Origin: Acidimicrobiales bacterium
GTDB lineage: Bacteria; Actinomycetota; Acidimicrobiia; Acidimicrobiales; Poriferisodalaceae
Reading direction: 5' to 3'
Assembly: GCA_041394185.1 (NCBI GenBank)
Contig: JAWKIQ010000004.1
Location: 248,001-312,000 of the forward strand
DNA length: 64,000 nucleotides
The translations under genes were made by a program, and so were the position numbers. Positions 43,397 through 51,729 of the stretch are shown piece after piece. Position 1 is the first letter of the stretch, and every line of letters begins with the position of its first letter. Under the pieces are notes generated by a model. It saw only the letters and a list, made by a program, of their open reading frames with translations. It did not search any database and had not been told where the DNA came from.

Positions 43397-44722
43397 GTGC
43401 TCACAGTCAAGCGTCGTCTGATAGTCGGAACGATTGTCGTCGTCGGATTCATGAGCGTTCTGGCGGCGGTGGTGGTGACCCGATCCAACGCCACGATCAG
43501 CCGCATCGACGACGCTCAGGCAGCGATCGCCCAGATCGATTCGGGCGTCGCTGATGATGCTCTGGCCGAGGCCAGCAGCGCAGCCAACGCGTCGCGGGCC
43601 GCTGCCGTGGTCGGTGCCGGCGTGCTGGGGATCATGATGTTCGGATTCGGTGCCTCGGTGTTGCTCGGCTTGTTGGGCCAGCTGCGTCGCTTCACCCAGG
43701 CCGCCGAGACAATCGCCGCGGGCGAACTCGATGTCGAGCGAATGCCCGAGGACCAGGGAGATTTCATCGACGGCCTGGCCAGCGCCTTCAACTCGATGAC
43801 GGATGTGCTTTCGGCGGTGGCGGCCGAAGCCGACGCAATCGCAAATGGCGACATCAACGTCGACCACGGAATACCGGGTGGGGTTGGACGTTCGTTCGAC
43901 GCCATGGTCGCCTCATTGAGCGACATGGTCGGACACATGAACCGCTCGTCTCAGCGGCTGGCTGCGGCGGCGTCAGAGCTGACATCGGTGTCGATGGCTG
44001 TTGGCGAGGGTGCCGACCGCACCGCGGCCGAGGCCGGCGTGGCGTCGGCAGCCGGCGACGAGGTGTCGCACCGGGTTTCGACCATCGCTGCGGCGGTCGA
44101 GGAGATGAACGCAACGATCCGCGACGTCGCTTCGAACGCGTCGGAGGCGGCCACGGTCGCCAGCAATGCCGTCGCCGTTGCAGAGGAGACGTCGGCCACC
44201 ATCGCCAAGCTGGGTGATTCGAGCCAGCAGATCGGTGATGTGATCTTGTTGATCAACTCGATCGCAGAGCAGACCAACCTGCTGGCTCTCAACGCGACGA
44301 TCGAAGCGGCCCGGGCCGGTGCTGCGGGCAAGGGTTTCGCCGTGGTGGCCAGCGAGGTCAAGGAGTTGGCCAGCCAGACGGCCGAGGCCACCCAGGAGAT
44401 CGCCGAACGCATCGAGGCGATCCAGGCCGACACGGCTGGGGCCGTTGCCGCCAGTCAGCGGGTGGGCGAGACCATCGCTCGCATCAACGAGATATCGATG
44501 TCGATCGCGGGTGCGGTCGAAGAGCAGTCGGTCACCACGTCGGAGATCGGTCGCAACATCGAAGAGACCGCCGACAAGACCAACGGCATCGCCAACAGCA
44601 TCAGCGATCTGGCGCTGGCGGCATCCGACACGCAGCGCTCGACCGCCAGCACCCGCGCCGCGGCCGAGGAGCTGACATCGATGGCTGCCGAATTCGCCGA
44701 ACTGGTCGGACGCTACCGCTGA
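43397..44722 (+). CDS. Methyl-accepting chemotaxis protein
   Basis: The 441-aa transducer has a first membrane segment (about residues 8-28), a short external loop of roughly 45 residues (Ala-rich, with SRIDDAQAAIAQIDSG), a second membrane segment (about 72-95), a HAMP-like region and a long coiled-coil signalling domain. The CheA/CheW-contact hairpin is IAEQTNLLALNATIEAARAG followed by GKGFAVVASEVKELA. The sensing domain is too short for a folded Cache domain, so it may sense through the membrane or a partner. GAGGAG lies five bases before the GTG at 43397, which decides the start. No other chemotaxis genes are in the window. Confidence 0.9.
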   Translation: MLTVKRRLIVGTIVVVGFMSVLAAVVVTRSNATISRIDDAQAAIAQIDSGVADDALAEASSAANASRAAAVVGAGVLGIMMFGFGASVLLGLLGQLRRFTQAAETIAAGELDVERMPEDQGDFIDGLASAFNSMTDVLSAVAAEADAIANGDINVDHGIPGGVGRSFDAMVASLSDMVGHMNRSSQRLAAAASELTSVSMAVGEGADRTAAEAGVASAAGDEVSHRVSTIAAAVEEMNATIRDVASNASEAATVASNAVAVAEETSATIAKLGDSSQQIGDVILLINSIAEQTNLLALNATIEAARAGAAGKGFAVVASEVKELASQTAEATQEIAERIEAIQADTAGAVAASQRVGETIARINEISMSIAGAVEEQSVTTSEIGRNIEETADKTNGIANSISDLALAASDTQRSTASTRAAAEELTSMAAEFAELVGRYR

Positions 44723-44752
44723 GAATTCTGACCTGCCGCTGAGGGCTGTTGA

Positions 44753-45697
44753 CTAGGCGGGTGTCACATAACGAGCTGTCAGCTCGCCCAGGACTTCGAG
44801 GCATTCGGTTGCGCACGAGCTGAGAACGTCGGCAACGGGCTCTATGGCGTCGATGCGGCCGGCCACCTGTCCGCACAGGGCCAGGCTGGCCTCCATGTCG
44901 CCCCCGAAGTACAGGTCGAGGGGACGCGCCGCCAGCGTGGCCATGGCGTTCGTCTCGGTGTCGAACTCGAGAGCTTCGGCCGTGGTGGTCCGCAGCGCTC
45001 GCAACGACGGTGATGTGTGGCGGTTCAGCATCACGGTGTCGGTGTCTTTGGCCGCCACGATGGCGTTCTTCCAGTTGTCGTGAATGGGAGACTCGGCCGC
45101 GGCGACCATGCGGGTTCCCATCTGCACCGCTTCGGCGCCCAGCGCAAACGCCGCAGCCATGGTGCGCCCGTCGACGATGCCGCCGGCGGCGATGATGGGC
45201 ACCTCGACGCGCGACCTCACCAGCGGCAGCAACACCATCGTCGAAACGTCTCGCGGGTTCTTGAAGCCGCCACCTTCAGCGCCTTCGACCACCAGGCCGT
45301 CGACGCCGGCATCGACGGCCTTCAAGGCCGAGTCGAGCGTGGGCACCACGTGGAACACGGTGATGCCTGCGTCTTTCAGGGCCTGGGTGTACTTCATGGG
45401 GTTGCCGGCCGAAGTGGTCACGAATTCGACGCCGTTTTCGGCCACGAACTCGACGATGGCAGGGTCGCGAACGAACGCCTGGGCGATGTTGACGCCGAAT
45501 GGCTTGTCGGTGAGATCACGCATCTTGGCGATCTCTTCTCGGATCGTTGGCAGGTCGCCAGAGCTGGTCTCGATGATGCCCATGCCCCCGGCCCGCGATA
45601 CGGCCGAGGCGAGCTGCGAGCGAGCGATCCAGCCCATCGGTGCCTGAACGATCGGTATCTCGACCCCCAGCATGCGAGTAATCCGGTTGTCGAACAT
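44753..45697 (-). CDS. Nitronate monooxygenase (NPD) family protein
   Basis: The 314-aa FMN-dependent TIM-barrel enzyme has an N-terminal VEIPIVQAPMGWIARSQLASAVS segment, GGMGIIETSS, GVNIAQAF, TTSAGNP, FHVVPTLDSALKAVDAGVDGL, VEGAEGGGF (catalytic-region loop), PIIAAGGIVDGRTMAAAFALGAEAVQMGTR (FMN phosphate site) and NRHTSPSLRAL. Related proteins oxidise alkyl nitronates or act as FabK-like reductases; without the catalytic-His context I cannot choose. It lies 11 bp downstream of a VOC-family gene on the same strand, probably co-transcribed. Confidence 0.88.
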   Translation of the reverse strand: MFDNRITRMLGVEIPIVQAPMGWIARSQLASAVSRAGGMGIIETSSGDLPTIREEIAKMRDLTDKPFGVNIAQAFVRDPAIVEFVAENGVEFVTTSAGNPMKYTQALKDAGITVFHVVPTLDSALKAVDAGVDGLVVEGAEGGGFKNPRDVSTMVLLPLVRSRVEVPIIAAGGIVDGRTMAAAFALGAEAVQMGTRMVAAAESPIHDNWKNAIVAAKDTDTVMLNRHTSPSLRALRTTTAEALEFDTETNAMATLAARPLDLYFGGDMEASLALCGQVAGRIDAIEPVADVLSSCATECLEVLGELTARYVTPA

Positions 45698-45708
45698 CTG
45701 TGTGCCTT

Positions 45709-46086
45709 TCAGCCTGGCCTGGGGAAGAACTGGTCGATGAGGATGGCGTTTCCGTCGGGGTCGGTCAAAGTGATGTGAGCGGGGCCGGTCTCTGCAGGGT
45801 CGAGGTCCTCGATCAACTCGATGCCAGACTCGACCAGCGCGGCCCTGATGTCGCGGATGTCCTGGAATTCCTGCAGCGGCCCTTCGACCGTGAGCCCCGG
45901 GTTGAAGGTCAAGATGTTGCCCTCGAACATGGCGTGAAACAGGCCGATCACCGACTTGCCGTTCACCATGATGACGTAACCCTCGCCGTCACCACCCGTG
46001 CGTTCGAAGCCCAGCTTTTCGTAGAACGCCTCCGACGCGGCCAGGTCTGCGACGTTCAGGCTGATCGAGAATGCGCCAAGGTCCAT
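45709..46086 (-). CDS. VOC-family (glyoxalase-like) protein
   Basis: The 125-aa product is a single VOC domain of two beta-alpha-beta-beta-beta modules: FSISLNVADLAASEAFYEKLGF at the start, an internal VIMVNGKSVIGLFHAMF and the closing THITLTDPDGNAILIDQFF-like strand (ITLTDPDGNAILIDQF). VOC proteins bind a divalent metal and serve as lyases, isomerases, dioxygenases or binding proteins. I set the start at the ATG at 46086, directly before the domain; a longer reading would run through the inverted repeat at 46127-46184. No good ribosome binding site is visible. Confidence 0.83.
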   Translation of the reverse strand: MDLGAFSISLNVADLAASEAFYEKLGFERTGGDGEGYVIMVNGKSVIGLFHAMFEGNILTFNPGLTVEGPLQEFQDIRDIRAALVESGIELIEDLDPAETGPAHITLTDPDGNAILIDQFFPRPG

Positions 46087-46126
46087 CCCACGATTGTGCC
46101 CGATCTGCACTGTCCCCATCCCTTCT

Positions 46127-46184
46127 GCCCGCATCTTTGCGACAACCCGGCAGGCGCTTCGCTGGTTGCCGCAAATATGCGGGC
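46127..46184. repeat. Long imperfect inverted repeat in a divergent gap
   Basis: Arms 46127-46147 and 46164-46184 match at 19 of 21 positions (GCCCGCAT... to ...GCGACAACC), around a 16-nt loop that itself contains GCG-ctt-CGC. It lies between divergent genes, so it is not a terminator for either. The inner arm end TCTTTGCGACAA differs by one base from that of the repeat at 14482-14564. Confidence 0.85.
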
Positions 46185-46280
46185 TCAACTGGACGCCCGC
46201 CTTCGAGGGCTCGTCGTCGAGCTTCATCCCCGGGCGCGACCCCAACTAACCTCGCCAAGTCCGAGGGGGTGAAGCCTGCA

Positions 46281-47876
46281 ATGCCGGTCTTGAAGAGCAA
46301 GCTCGACACCAGCAGCGACGAATATCAGCAGAACCTGCGGGCCATGCAGGCGCTGTGGGACGACGTTGCGGCCGAGTTGGCCAAGGTGCCCTCGATCGGT
46401 GGTCAGCGCTACGTCGATCGTCACCGGGCCAGAGGCAAGATGTTGGTGCGCGAGCGCATCGAGCTGTTGGTCGATCCGGGCACGCCGTTCCTCGAGCTCA
46501 GCCCGCTGGCCGGCTGGGGCACCGAGTTTCCGGTCGGTACGGGCATCGCCATGGGCATAGGTGTCGTCGAGAACACCCTGGTCATGGTCTACGGCACAGA
46601 CATGACCTACCGAGGCGGGTCGATGAACCCGGTGACCGTCGACAAGATGCAGCGCCTGGCCGAGATCGTGCGTCAGAACCGGCTGCCCCTCATCGTGTTG
46701 AACGAATCGGCCGGTGCAGACCTGCCACACCAGGTCGACATCTTCGTACGGGGCGGCGAGCAGTTCCGCAACATCACCCAGTGGTCGAAGATGGGCATTC
46801 CGACCATCACGGTGGCCTTCGGGCCCAACACCGCCGGTGGCGCCTACGTACCTGGCATGAGCGACTACACCGTGTTCGTCAAAGAGCGCGGAACGGCCTA
46901 TCTGGGCGGCCCGCCGTTGGTCAAGATGGCCATCGACGAGATAGTCGACGAGGAAACCCTGGGCGGCGCCGAGATGCACTCGCGCACCTCGGGCCTGTCC
47001 GACTACATGGCGGTCGACGAACTCGATGCCTTGCGGATTGCGCGCGACATCGTTCGCAACCTCAGATTCCAACCGCTGGGGCCGGGGCCCAGCCTGCCGG
47101 CCGACCCTCCCATCTACGACCAGGCCGAGCTGTTGGGATGTGCGTCTGCCGACGTGCGCATTCCATTCGAGATGCGCGAGGTGTTCGCCCGGGTGCTCGA
47201 CGGCAGCCGCTTCGACGAGTTCAAACCGATGTTCGGCGACAAGCTCGTGTGTGGCTGGGGGTCGATCCACGGCTACCCGGTGGGCGTTCTCGGCAACAAC
47301 GGCATCTTGTTCTCCGAGGAGGCCAAGAAGGGTTCGCAGTTCATCCAGCTGTGTAACCGCACCAACACCCCGCTGGTGTTCATGCACAACATCACCGGCT
47401 TCATGGTGGGGTCGCGCGCCGAGCAGGGCGGCATCATCGTCAACGGCGCCAAGATGATCAACGCGGTCGCCAACTCGACGGTGCCCCACTTCAATCTGAT
47501 GGTCGGTGCCTCGTACGGCGCAGGCAACTACGGCATGGCGGGCAAGGCTTACAACCCGAGGTTCATCTTCAGCTGGCCCAACCACCGCATCGCCGTGATG
47601 GGCCCCAAGCAGTTGGCCGGCGTGATGGAGATCGTCGCCCGCAACGCCGCCGCCGGCAGAGGGGTCGACGTCGACGAGGATGCACTGGCGGCCCAGACCG
47701 CGTCGCTCGAGAACCAGATCGAAACCGAGTCGACGGCTCTGTTCTCGACCGGGCGGGTCTGGGACGATGGCATCATCCACCCCGCCGACACCCGCACCGT
47801 GCTGGGCATCGCCCTGGCGGCAGCCCACAACAACGTCGTCGAAGGCGCCACCGAATACGGCGTCTGGAGGCACTAG
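46281..47876 (+). CDS. Acyl-CoA carboxylase, carboxyltransferase (beta) subunit
   Basis: The 531-aa product transfers carboxyl from biotin to an acyl-CoA. Family landmarks are RHRARGKMLVRERIELLVDPG (about 53-73), VYGTDMTYRGGSMNPVTVDK, LNESAGADLPHQ, TVAFGPNTAGGAYVPGMSDY (N-terminal oxyanion region), GGPPLVKMA, LGGAEMHSRTSG, the C-terminal-half LFSEEAKKGSQFIQLCNRTN and GASYGAGNYGMAGKAY. This resembles methylcrotonoyl- or AccD1/AccD2-type carboxylases rather than propionyl-CoA carboxylase, but the substrate is open. The biotin-carboxylase subunit gene starts on the very next base after its stop. No isovaleryl-CoA dehydrogenase or HMG-CoA lyase is nearby. Confidence 0.92.
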   Translation: MPVLKSKLDTSSDEYQQNLRAMQALWDDVAAELAKVPSIGGQRYVDRHRARGKMLVRERIELLVDPGTPFLELSPLAGWGTEFPVGTGIAMGIGVVENTLVMVYGTDMTYRGGSMNPVTVDKMQRLAEIVRQNRLPLIVLNESAGADLPHQVDIFVRGGEQFRNITQWSKMGIPTITVAFGPNTAGGAYVPGMSDYTVFVKERGTAYLGGPPLVKMAIDEIVDEETLGGAEMHSRTSGLSDYMAVDELDALRIARDIVRNLRFQPLGPGPSLPADPPIYDQAELLGCASADVRIPFEMREVFARVLDGSRFDEFKPMFGDKLVCGWGSIHGYPVGVLGNNGILFSEEAKKGSQFIQLCNRTNTPLVFMHNITGFMVGSRAEQGGIIVNGAKMINAVANSTVPHFNLMVGASYGAGNYGMAGKAYNPRFIFSWPNHRIAVMGPKQLAGVMEIVARNAAAGRGVDVDEDALAAQTASLENQIETESTALFSTGRVWDDGIIHPADTRTVLGIALAAAHNNVVEGATEYGVWRH

Positions 47877-49898
47877 ATGATTGAGCGACTCCTCATCGCC
47901 AATAGGGGCGAGATCGCCGTTCGCGTCGCCCGCACCGCCCACCGCTTGGGTATCGACACCGTGGGCGTGTACTCCGAACCAGACGTCAACTCGCTGCATG
48001 CCGACGTCGTCGATGTGGCCGTAGCCCTGGGTGGGGCCACCCCAGCCCAGTCGTACCTGCGCGGCGAGGCGATCATCGCCGCCGCCCTGGCCACGGGTGC
48101 AGACGCCATCCACCCCGGCTATGGGTTCCTGGCCGAGAACGCCGATTTCGCGCAGGCGGTCATCGATGCCGGGCTCATCTGGGTGGGTCCAACCCCCGAC
48201 CAGATCCGTCTGCTCGGCGACAAGGTCGCGGCCAAGAAGCGGGCCATCGAGGCCGGTGTACCGACCGCGGCGTTGTTCGAGATCGTCGACGGAGCCCTGC
48301 CCGACGACGTGCCGCTGCCGGCCCTGGTGAAGGCCGCTGCCGGTGGTGGCGGCCGCGGCATGCGCATAGTGCGCACCGCCGACGAGTTGGCCGATGCCGT
48401 GCAGGCAGGGTCGCGCGAGGCCCTTGCGGCTTTCGGTGACGGCACCGTGTTCGTCGAGCCCTACATCGAGCGGGCACGCCACGTCGAGGTCCAGATCATG
48501 GGCGACAAGCACGGCAACGTCGTGCACCTGGGCGAGCGAGAGTGTTCGATCCAGCGCCGCAACCAAAAGATCATCGAGGAATCTCCGTCGGCGGGCATCA
48601 GCGACGACACCAGGCGAGCGCTCTGCGAGGGTGCCGTCGCACTGGCGGCCGATGTCGGATATCACGGCGCTGGAACGGTCGAGTTCATGGTGGCCGACGA
48701 CGGCACCATCAACTTTCTCGAGGTCAACACCAGACTCCAGGTCGAGCACCCGGTCACCGAAGCCGTCACCGGACTCGATCTCGTAGAGCTGCAGCTGATG
48801 GTCGCTTCGGGTCAGCCCTTGCCGATGAGCCAGGACGACATCGGCTTCGAAGGTCACGCCATCGAGGTGCGCGTCGTGGCCGAAGACCCAACACAGGGGT
48901 GGCTGCCCTCGACCGGTTTGATCAGCCATTTCGACATCGGTGATGGGGTCAGGGTCGACACCGGCGTGCGCGCCGGGGCAGAGATCTCACCCGACTACGA
49001 CTCGCTGATCGCCAAGGTCATCGCTCACGGTCCGACGCGCCGGGCAGCTGCCAGGCGGATGCAGCGGGCGCTGCGGGCGTCCCTGGTGGCGGGTGTCTCC
49101 ACCGACATCCAGGCGCTCGTCGCCATCATGGACGAACCCGACTATCTGGCCGCGGCGACACCCACCGCATACCTCGATGAGCACCCGGCGGTTGTCGCCG
49201 GCTCCGATGGCTCGCATCCCGACCAGGTGGCCCTGCTGGTGGCGGCGACACTGGCCGCCGATCGGGCCTCGAGGGCTGCCGACAGGGCTACGCCGTTCGC
49301 TCCTTCGGGTTGGCGCAACCTGGCCGCCCACGGTCAGCGTGTGGTGTGGGATGTGGGGTCGGTCGCTCGGCCCGTCGAATACAGGTTGTGCCCGGCCAAT
49401 CCGGTGTCAGGCTCGCCCGAGTCGGCCGAGTTCGTTCTGGGCGCTTGGCCCGAGCCCGGCCCCGATGGCACCCTGCCCGAAGACACGCGACAGCGAATCA
49501 GCGTCAGGCGTCTGGCCTCGAACGAGGGTCGTGAGGTTGTCGAGGTCGAGGGCCGTCGCTGGGCTGTCGATGTGGAGGTATCGGGTCGGCGCGTCGTTGC
49601 ACGGTCGCCGATGGCGGCCGCCGTGTTCGACCGAGCGCCACGCTTCGTCGACCACGACACCCAAGAGGGTGGCAGCGGCCCCATCTGCCCGCTGCCCGGA
49701 ACCGTCATTGCGGTTCATGTCCAGGTGGGGGAACGGGTTCAAGACGGCCAACTGCTAATGGTTGTCGAGGCCATGAAGATGGAACACAAGATCACCGCGA
49801 CCGGCTCGGCGCTGGTAACAGAGGTCCGGTTTGCCCAGGGCGACCGGGTAGATGCCGGCGACCTGCTGGTGGCCCTCGATCACGAAACCCCTAACTGA
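47877..49898 (+). CDS. Acyl-CoA carboxylase, biotin carboxylase/carrier (alpha) subunit
   Basis: The 673-aa product carboxylates its own biotin with ATP and bicarbonate. Residues 1-445 form the biotin carboxylase domain: LLIANRGEIAVRVARTA, HPGYGFLAENA, the ATP-grasp glycine loop KAAAGGGGRGMRIV, GERECSIQRRNQKIIEESPS and FLEVNTRLQVEHPVTE. A middle linker (BT-like) domain follows. The C-terminal carrier domain has EAMKMEH with the biotinylated Lys634. Size fits methylcrotonoyl-CoA carboxylase alpha/AccA1-type subunits. It immediately follows the carboxyltransferase gene, with an acyl-CoA ligase gene 10 bp downstream, which may supply the acyl-CoA. Confidence 0.94.
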   Translation: MIERLLIANRGEIAVRVARTAHRLGIDTVGVYSEPDVNSLHADVVDVAVALGGATPAQSYLRGEAIIAAALATGADAIHPGYGFLAENADFAQAVIDAGLIWVGPTPDQIRLLGDKVAAKKRAIEAGVPTAALFEIVDGALPDDVPLPALVKAAAGGGGRGMRIVRTADELADAVQAGSREALAAFGDGTVFVEPYIERARHVEVQIMGDKHGNVVHLGERECSIQRRNQKIIEESPSAGISDDTRRALCEGAVALAADVGYHGAGTVEFMVADDGTINFLEVNTRLQVEHPVTEAVTGLDLVELQLMVASGQPLPMSQDDIGFEGHAIEVRVVAEDPTQGWLPSTGLISHFDIGDGVRVDTGVRAGAEISPDYDSLIAKVIAHGPTRRAAARRMQRALRASLVAGVSTDIQALVAIMDEPDYLAAATPTAYLDEHPAVVAGSDGSHPDQVALLVAATLAADRASRAADRATPFAPSGWRNLAAHGQRVVWDVGSVARPVEYRLCPANPVSGSPESAEFVLGAWPEPGPDGTLPEDTRQRISVRRLASNEGREVVEVEGRRWAVDVEVSGRRVVARSPMAAAVFDRAPRFVDHDTQEGGSGPICPLPGTVIAVHVQVGERVQDGQLLMVVEAMKMEHKITATGSALVTEVRFAQGDRVDAGDLLVALDHETPN

Positions 49899-49908
49899 GG
49901 CCCAAGAC

Positions 49909-51387
49909 GTGCATCTCTCATCACTGGTCGAAATGATCGAGTCGGGTTTCGCCGACCGCGTTCTGCTGGGCGACGACCAGCGTCGCATCAGCGGAGCCGC
50001 ATTCGCTTCGATGTCCAAGGCTGCCGGCACCACCCTGACCGGCAGGCCCTCGGTGGTCTACGTAGGCGAGAACCATCCGCTGCTGCCCATAGCGCTGTTC
50101 GCCAGTGCTTGGGCCGGCGCACCGTTCGTGCCGGTCAACTATCGCCTCGAGGACGCCCACCTCAACCAGCTGGTCGATCGTCAACCCGGCGCCCTGGTGC
50201 TGGCTGACGCGGTGTCGGCCCCGCGCATCACAGGCGACCACGAGGTCGTGGTGCTCGACGACTGGTTGGCCGCAATCGACGAGACGGTCGAGGTTGCCGA
50301 CGCGCCCTGGGACGACGACGAGGTGGCCGTGGTGTTGTTCACCAGCGGCACCACGTCTGAGCCCAAGTCGGCTCTGTTGCGTCACCGCCACCTCATGGCG
50401 TACCTGCTGGGTTCGGTCGAGTTCGGCTCGGCGGGCGAGGACGAGGCCGTGCTGGTTTCGGTGCCGCCGTACCACGTCGCAGGCGTGGCCAACATGCTGT
50501 CGAACCTGTTCGCAGGACGCCGGTTGGTTTACCTCGACCACTTCACTCCGCAGCGCTGGCTCGAGCTGGTGCGCAGCGAACGTGTCACCAACGCCATGGT
50601 GGTTCCGACGATGCTGGCTCGTGTCGTCGCCGCGCTGGACGGTGCTCCGGCCGACGTTCCCACCCTTCGCACCCTGTCTTACGGCGGTGCCAAGTTGTCC
50701 GAGCGGGTGTTGCGCGAGGCGCTCGACGTGTTCGCCGACACCGGCTTCGTCAACGCCTACGGGCTCACCGAGACAGCATCGACCATCGCCGTGCTGGGCC
50801 CAGACGATCACCGCGCCGCGGTGACCTCGGACGACCCCCAGGTACAGCGCCGCCTGGCATCGGCGGGCCAGGTGTTGCCCATGGTCGAAATCGAGATTCG
50901 CGACGACAACGACAACCCCGTGCCGCCGGGCCAAACCGGCACCATCTACCTGCGTGGCGAGCAGATATCGGGCGAGTACGCAACCGGCTCGCTGCTGGAC
51001 GACCAGGGCTGGTTCTGCACCCGCGACCGCGGCTACGTCGATTCGGGCGGCTACCTGTTCATCGAGGGTCGTTCCGACGACACCATCATCCGCGGTGGCG
51101 AGAACATTGCCCCGGCCGAGATCGAAGAGGTCATCGCCGCGATTCCCTGGGTCGACGACGTGTGTGTCGTCGGGGTGACCGACGACGAGTGGGGCCAGGA
51201 GATCGCGGCCGCAGTGGTGGTCAAGCCCGGCGATCAGCACACCGCCGAGGAGATTCAGCAGGCGGTGCGCGACAATCTCCGTGGGTCGAAGACACCGCGG
51301 CTGGTCGTATTCGCCGACGAGTTGCCACGCACCGACACTGGCAAGCTGTTGCGCCGCGTGGTCAAGACCGACATTTTCCACGACTGA
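49909..51387 (+). CDS. AMP-dependent acyl-CoA synthetase/ligase
   Basis: The 492-aa product activates a carboxylic acid to its acyl-CoA through an acyl-adenylate. The P-loop motif A3 reads LFTSGTTSEPKSALLRH (about 142-158), motif A5 is NAYGLTETAST (about 282-292), and the hinge motif A7-A8 is FCTRDRGYVDSGGYLFIEGRSDD followed by RGGENIAPAEIEE. The catalytic Lys in A10 is PRTDTGKLLRR near the end. It has a short N-terminus. The GTG at 49909 has GAGG about nine bases upstream, which favours it over longer readings inside the previous gene. The natural acid is unknown. Confidence 0.91.
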   Translation: MHLSSLVEMIESGFADRVLLGDDQRRISGAAFASMSKAAGTTLTGRPSVVYVGENHPLLPIALFASAWAGAPFVPVNYRLEDAHLNQLVDRQPGALVLADAVSAPRITGDHEVVVLDDWLAAIDETVEVADAPWDDDEVAVVLFTSGTTSEPKSALLRHRHLMAYLLGSVEFGSAGEDEAVLVSVPPYHVAGVANMLSNLFAGRRLVYLDHFTPQRWLELVRSERVTNAMVVPTMLARVVAALDGAPADVPTLRTLSYGGAKLSERVLREALDVFADTGFVNAYGLTETASTIAVLGPDDHRAAVTSDDPQVQRRLASAGQVLPMVEIEIRDDNDNPVPPGQTGTIYLRGEQISGEYATGSLLDDQGWFCTRDRGYVDSGGYLFIEGRSDDTIIRGGENIAPAEIEEVIAAIPWVDDVCVVGVTDDEWGQEIAAAVVVKPGDQHTAEEIQQAVRDNLRGSKTPRLVVFADELPRTDTGKLLRRVVKTDIFHD

Positions 51388-51402
51388 AGGGTCGACCAAC
51401 AC

Positions 51403-51711
51403 ATGGAACTCAAGCCGGGTAGCCGGCTATTCAGTGCTGTCTGCACGACCGAGATGATCGTGGTGAAAGCGCCGGGCGGCGATGTCGACATCACCATCGG
51501 CGGGGCCGCACCCGTGGCTTCTGCCGCCGAGCGCGACGGCTCTGGTGCTGTTGCCGACGGCCACGGTGGCGGAACTGCGATGGGCAAGCGCTATGTCAAC
51601 GCCGACGACTCGATCGAGATCTTGTGCACCAAAGCCGGCGACGGTGTCGCCGCGATCGCGGGCGAACCGATGGAACTCAAGGAGGCCAAGGCGCTTCCTT
51701 CGTCGGACTGA
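51403..51711 (+). CDS. Small conserved protein next to acyl-CoA ligase
   Basis: The 102-aa product has no assigned family name that I know. It starts MELKPGSRLFSAVCTTEMIVVKAP, has a strand G-G-D-V-D-I-T-I-G-G, a variable Gly/Ala/Asp-rich middle (about 33-55), and ends with MGKRY, then SIEILCTKAGDGVAAIAGEPMELKEAKALP. The two Cys residues (14 and 75) and the L-C-T-K-A-G segment look conserved; I recall similar small proteins beside acyl-CoA synthetase genes in other actinobacteria, from memory only. It is 15 bp after the ligase gene and 18 bp before the radical SAM gene. Role unknown. Confidence 0.75.
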   Translation: MELKPGSRLFSAVCTTEMIVVKAPGGDVDITIGGAAPVASAAERDGSGAVADGHGGGTAMGKRYVNADDSIEILCTKAGDGVAAIAGEPMELKEAKALPSSD

Positions 51712-51729
51712 CCTCGGCCCGCTTCCCCA

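Noticed and set aside
46224..48929. 901-codon minus-strand frame opposite the carboxylase genes
   Set aside because: The opposite strand encodes two unmistakable carboxylase subunits; this frame exists only because of codon bias.
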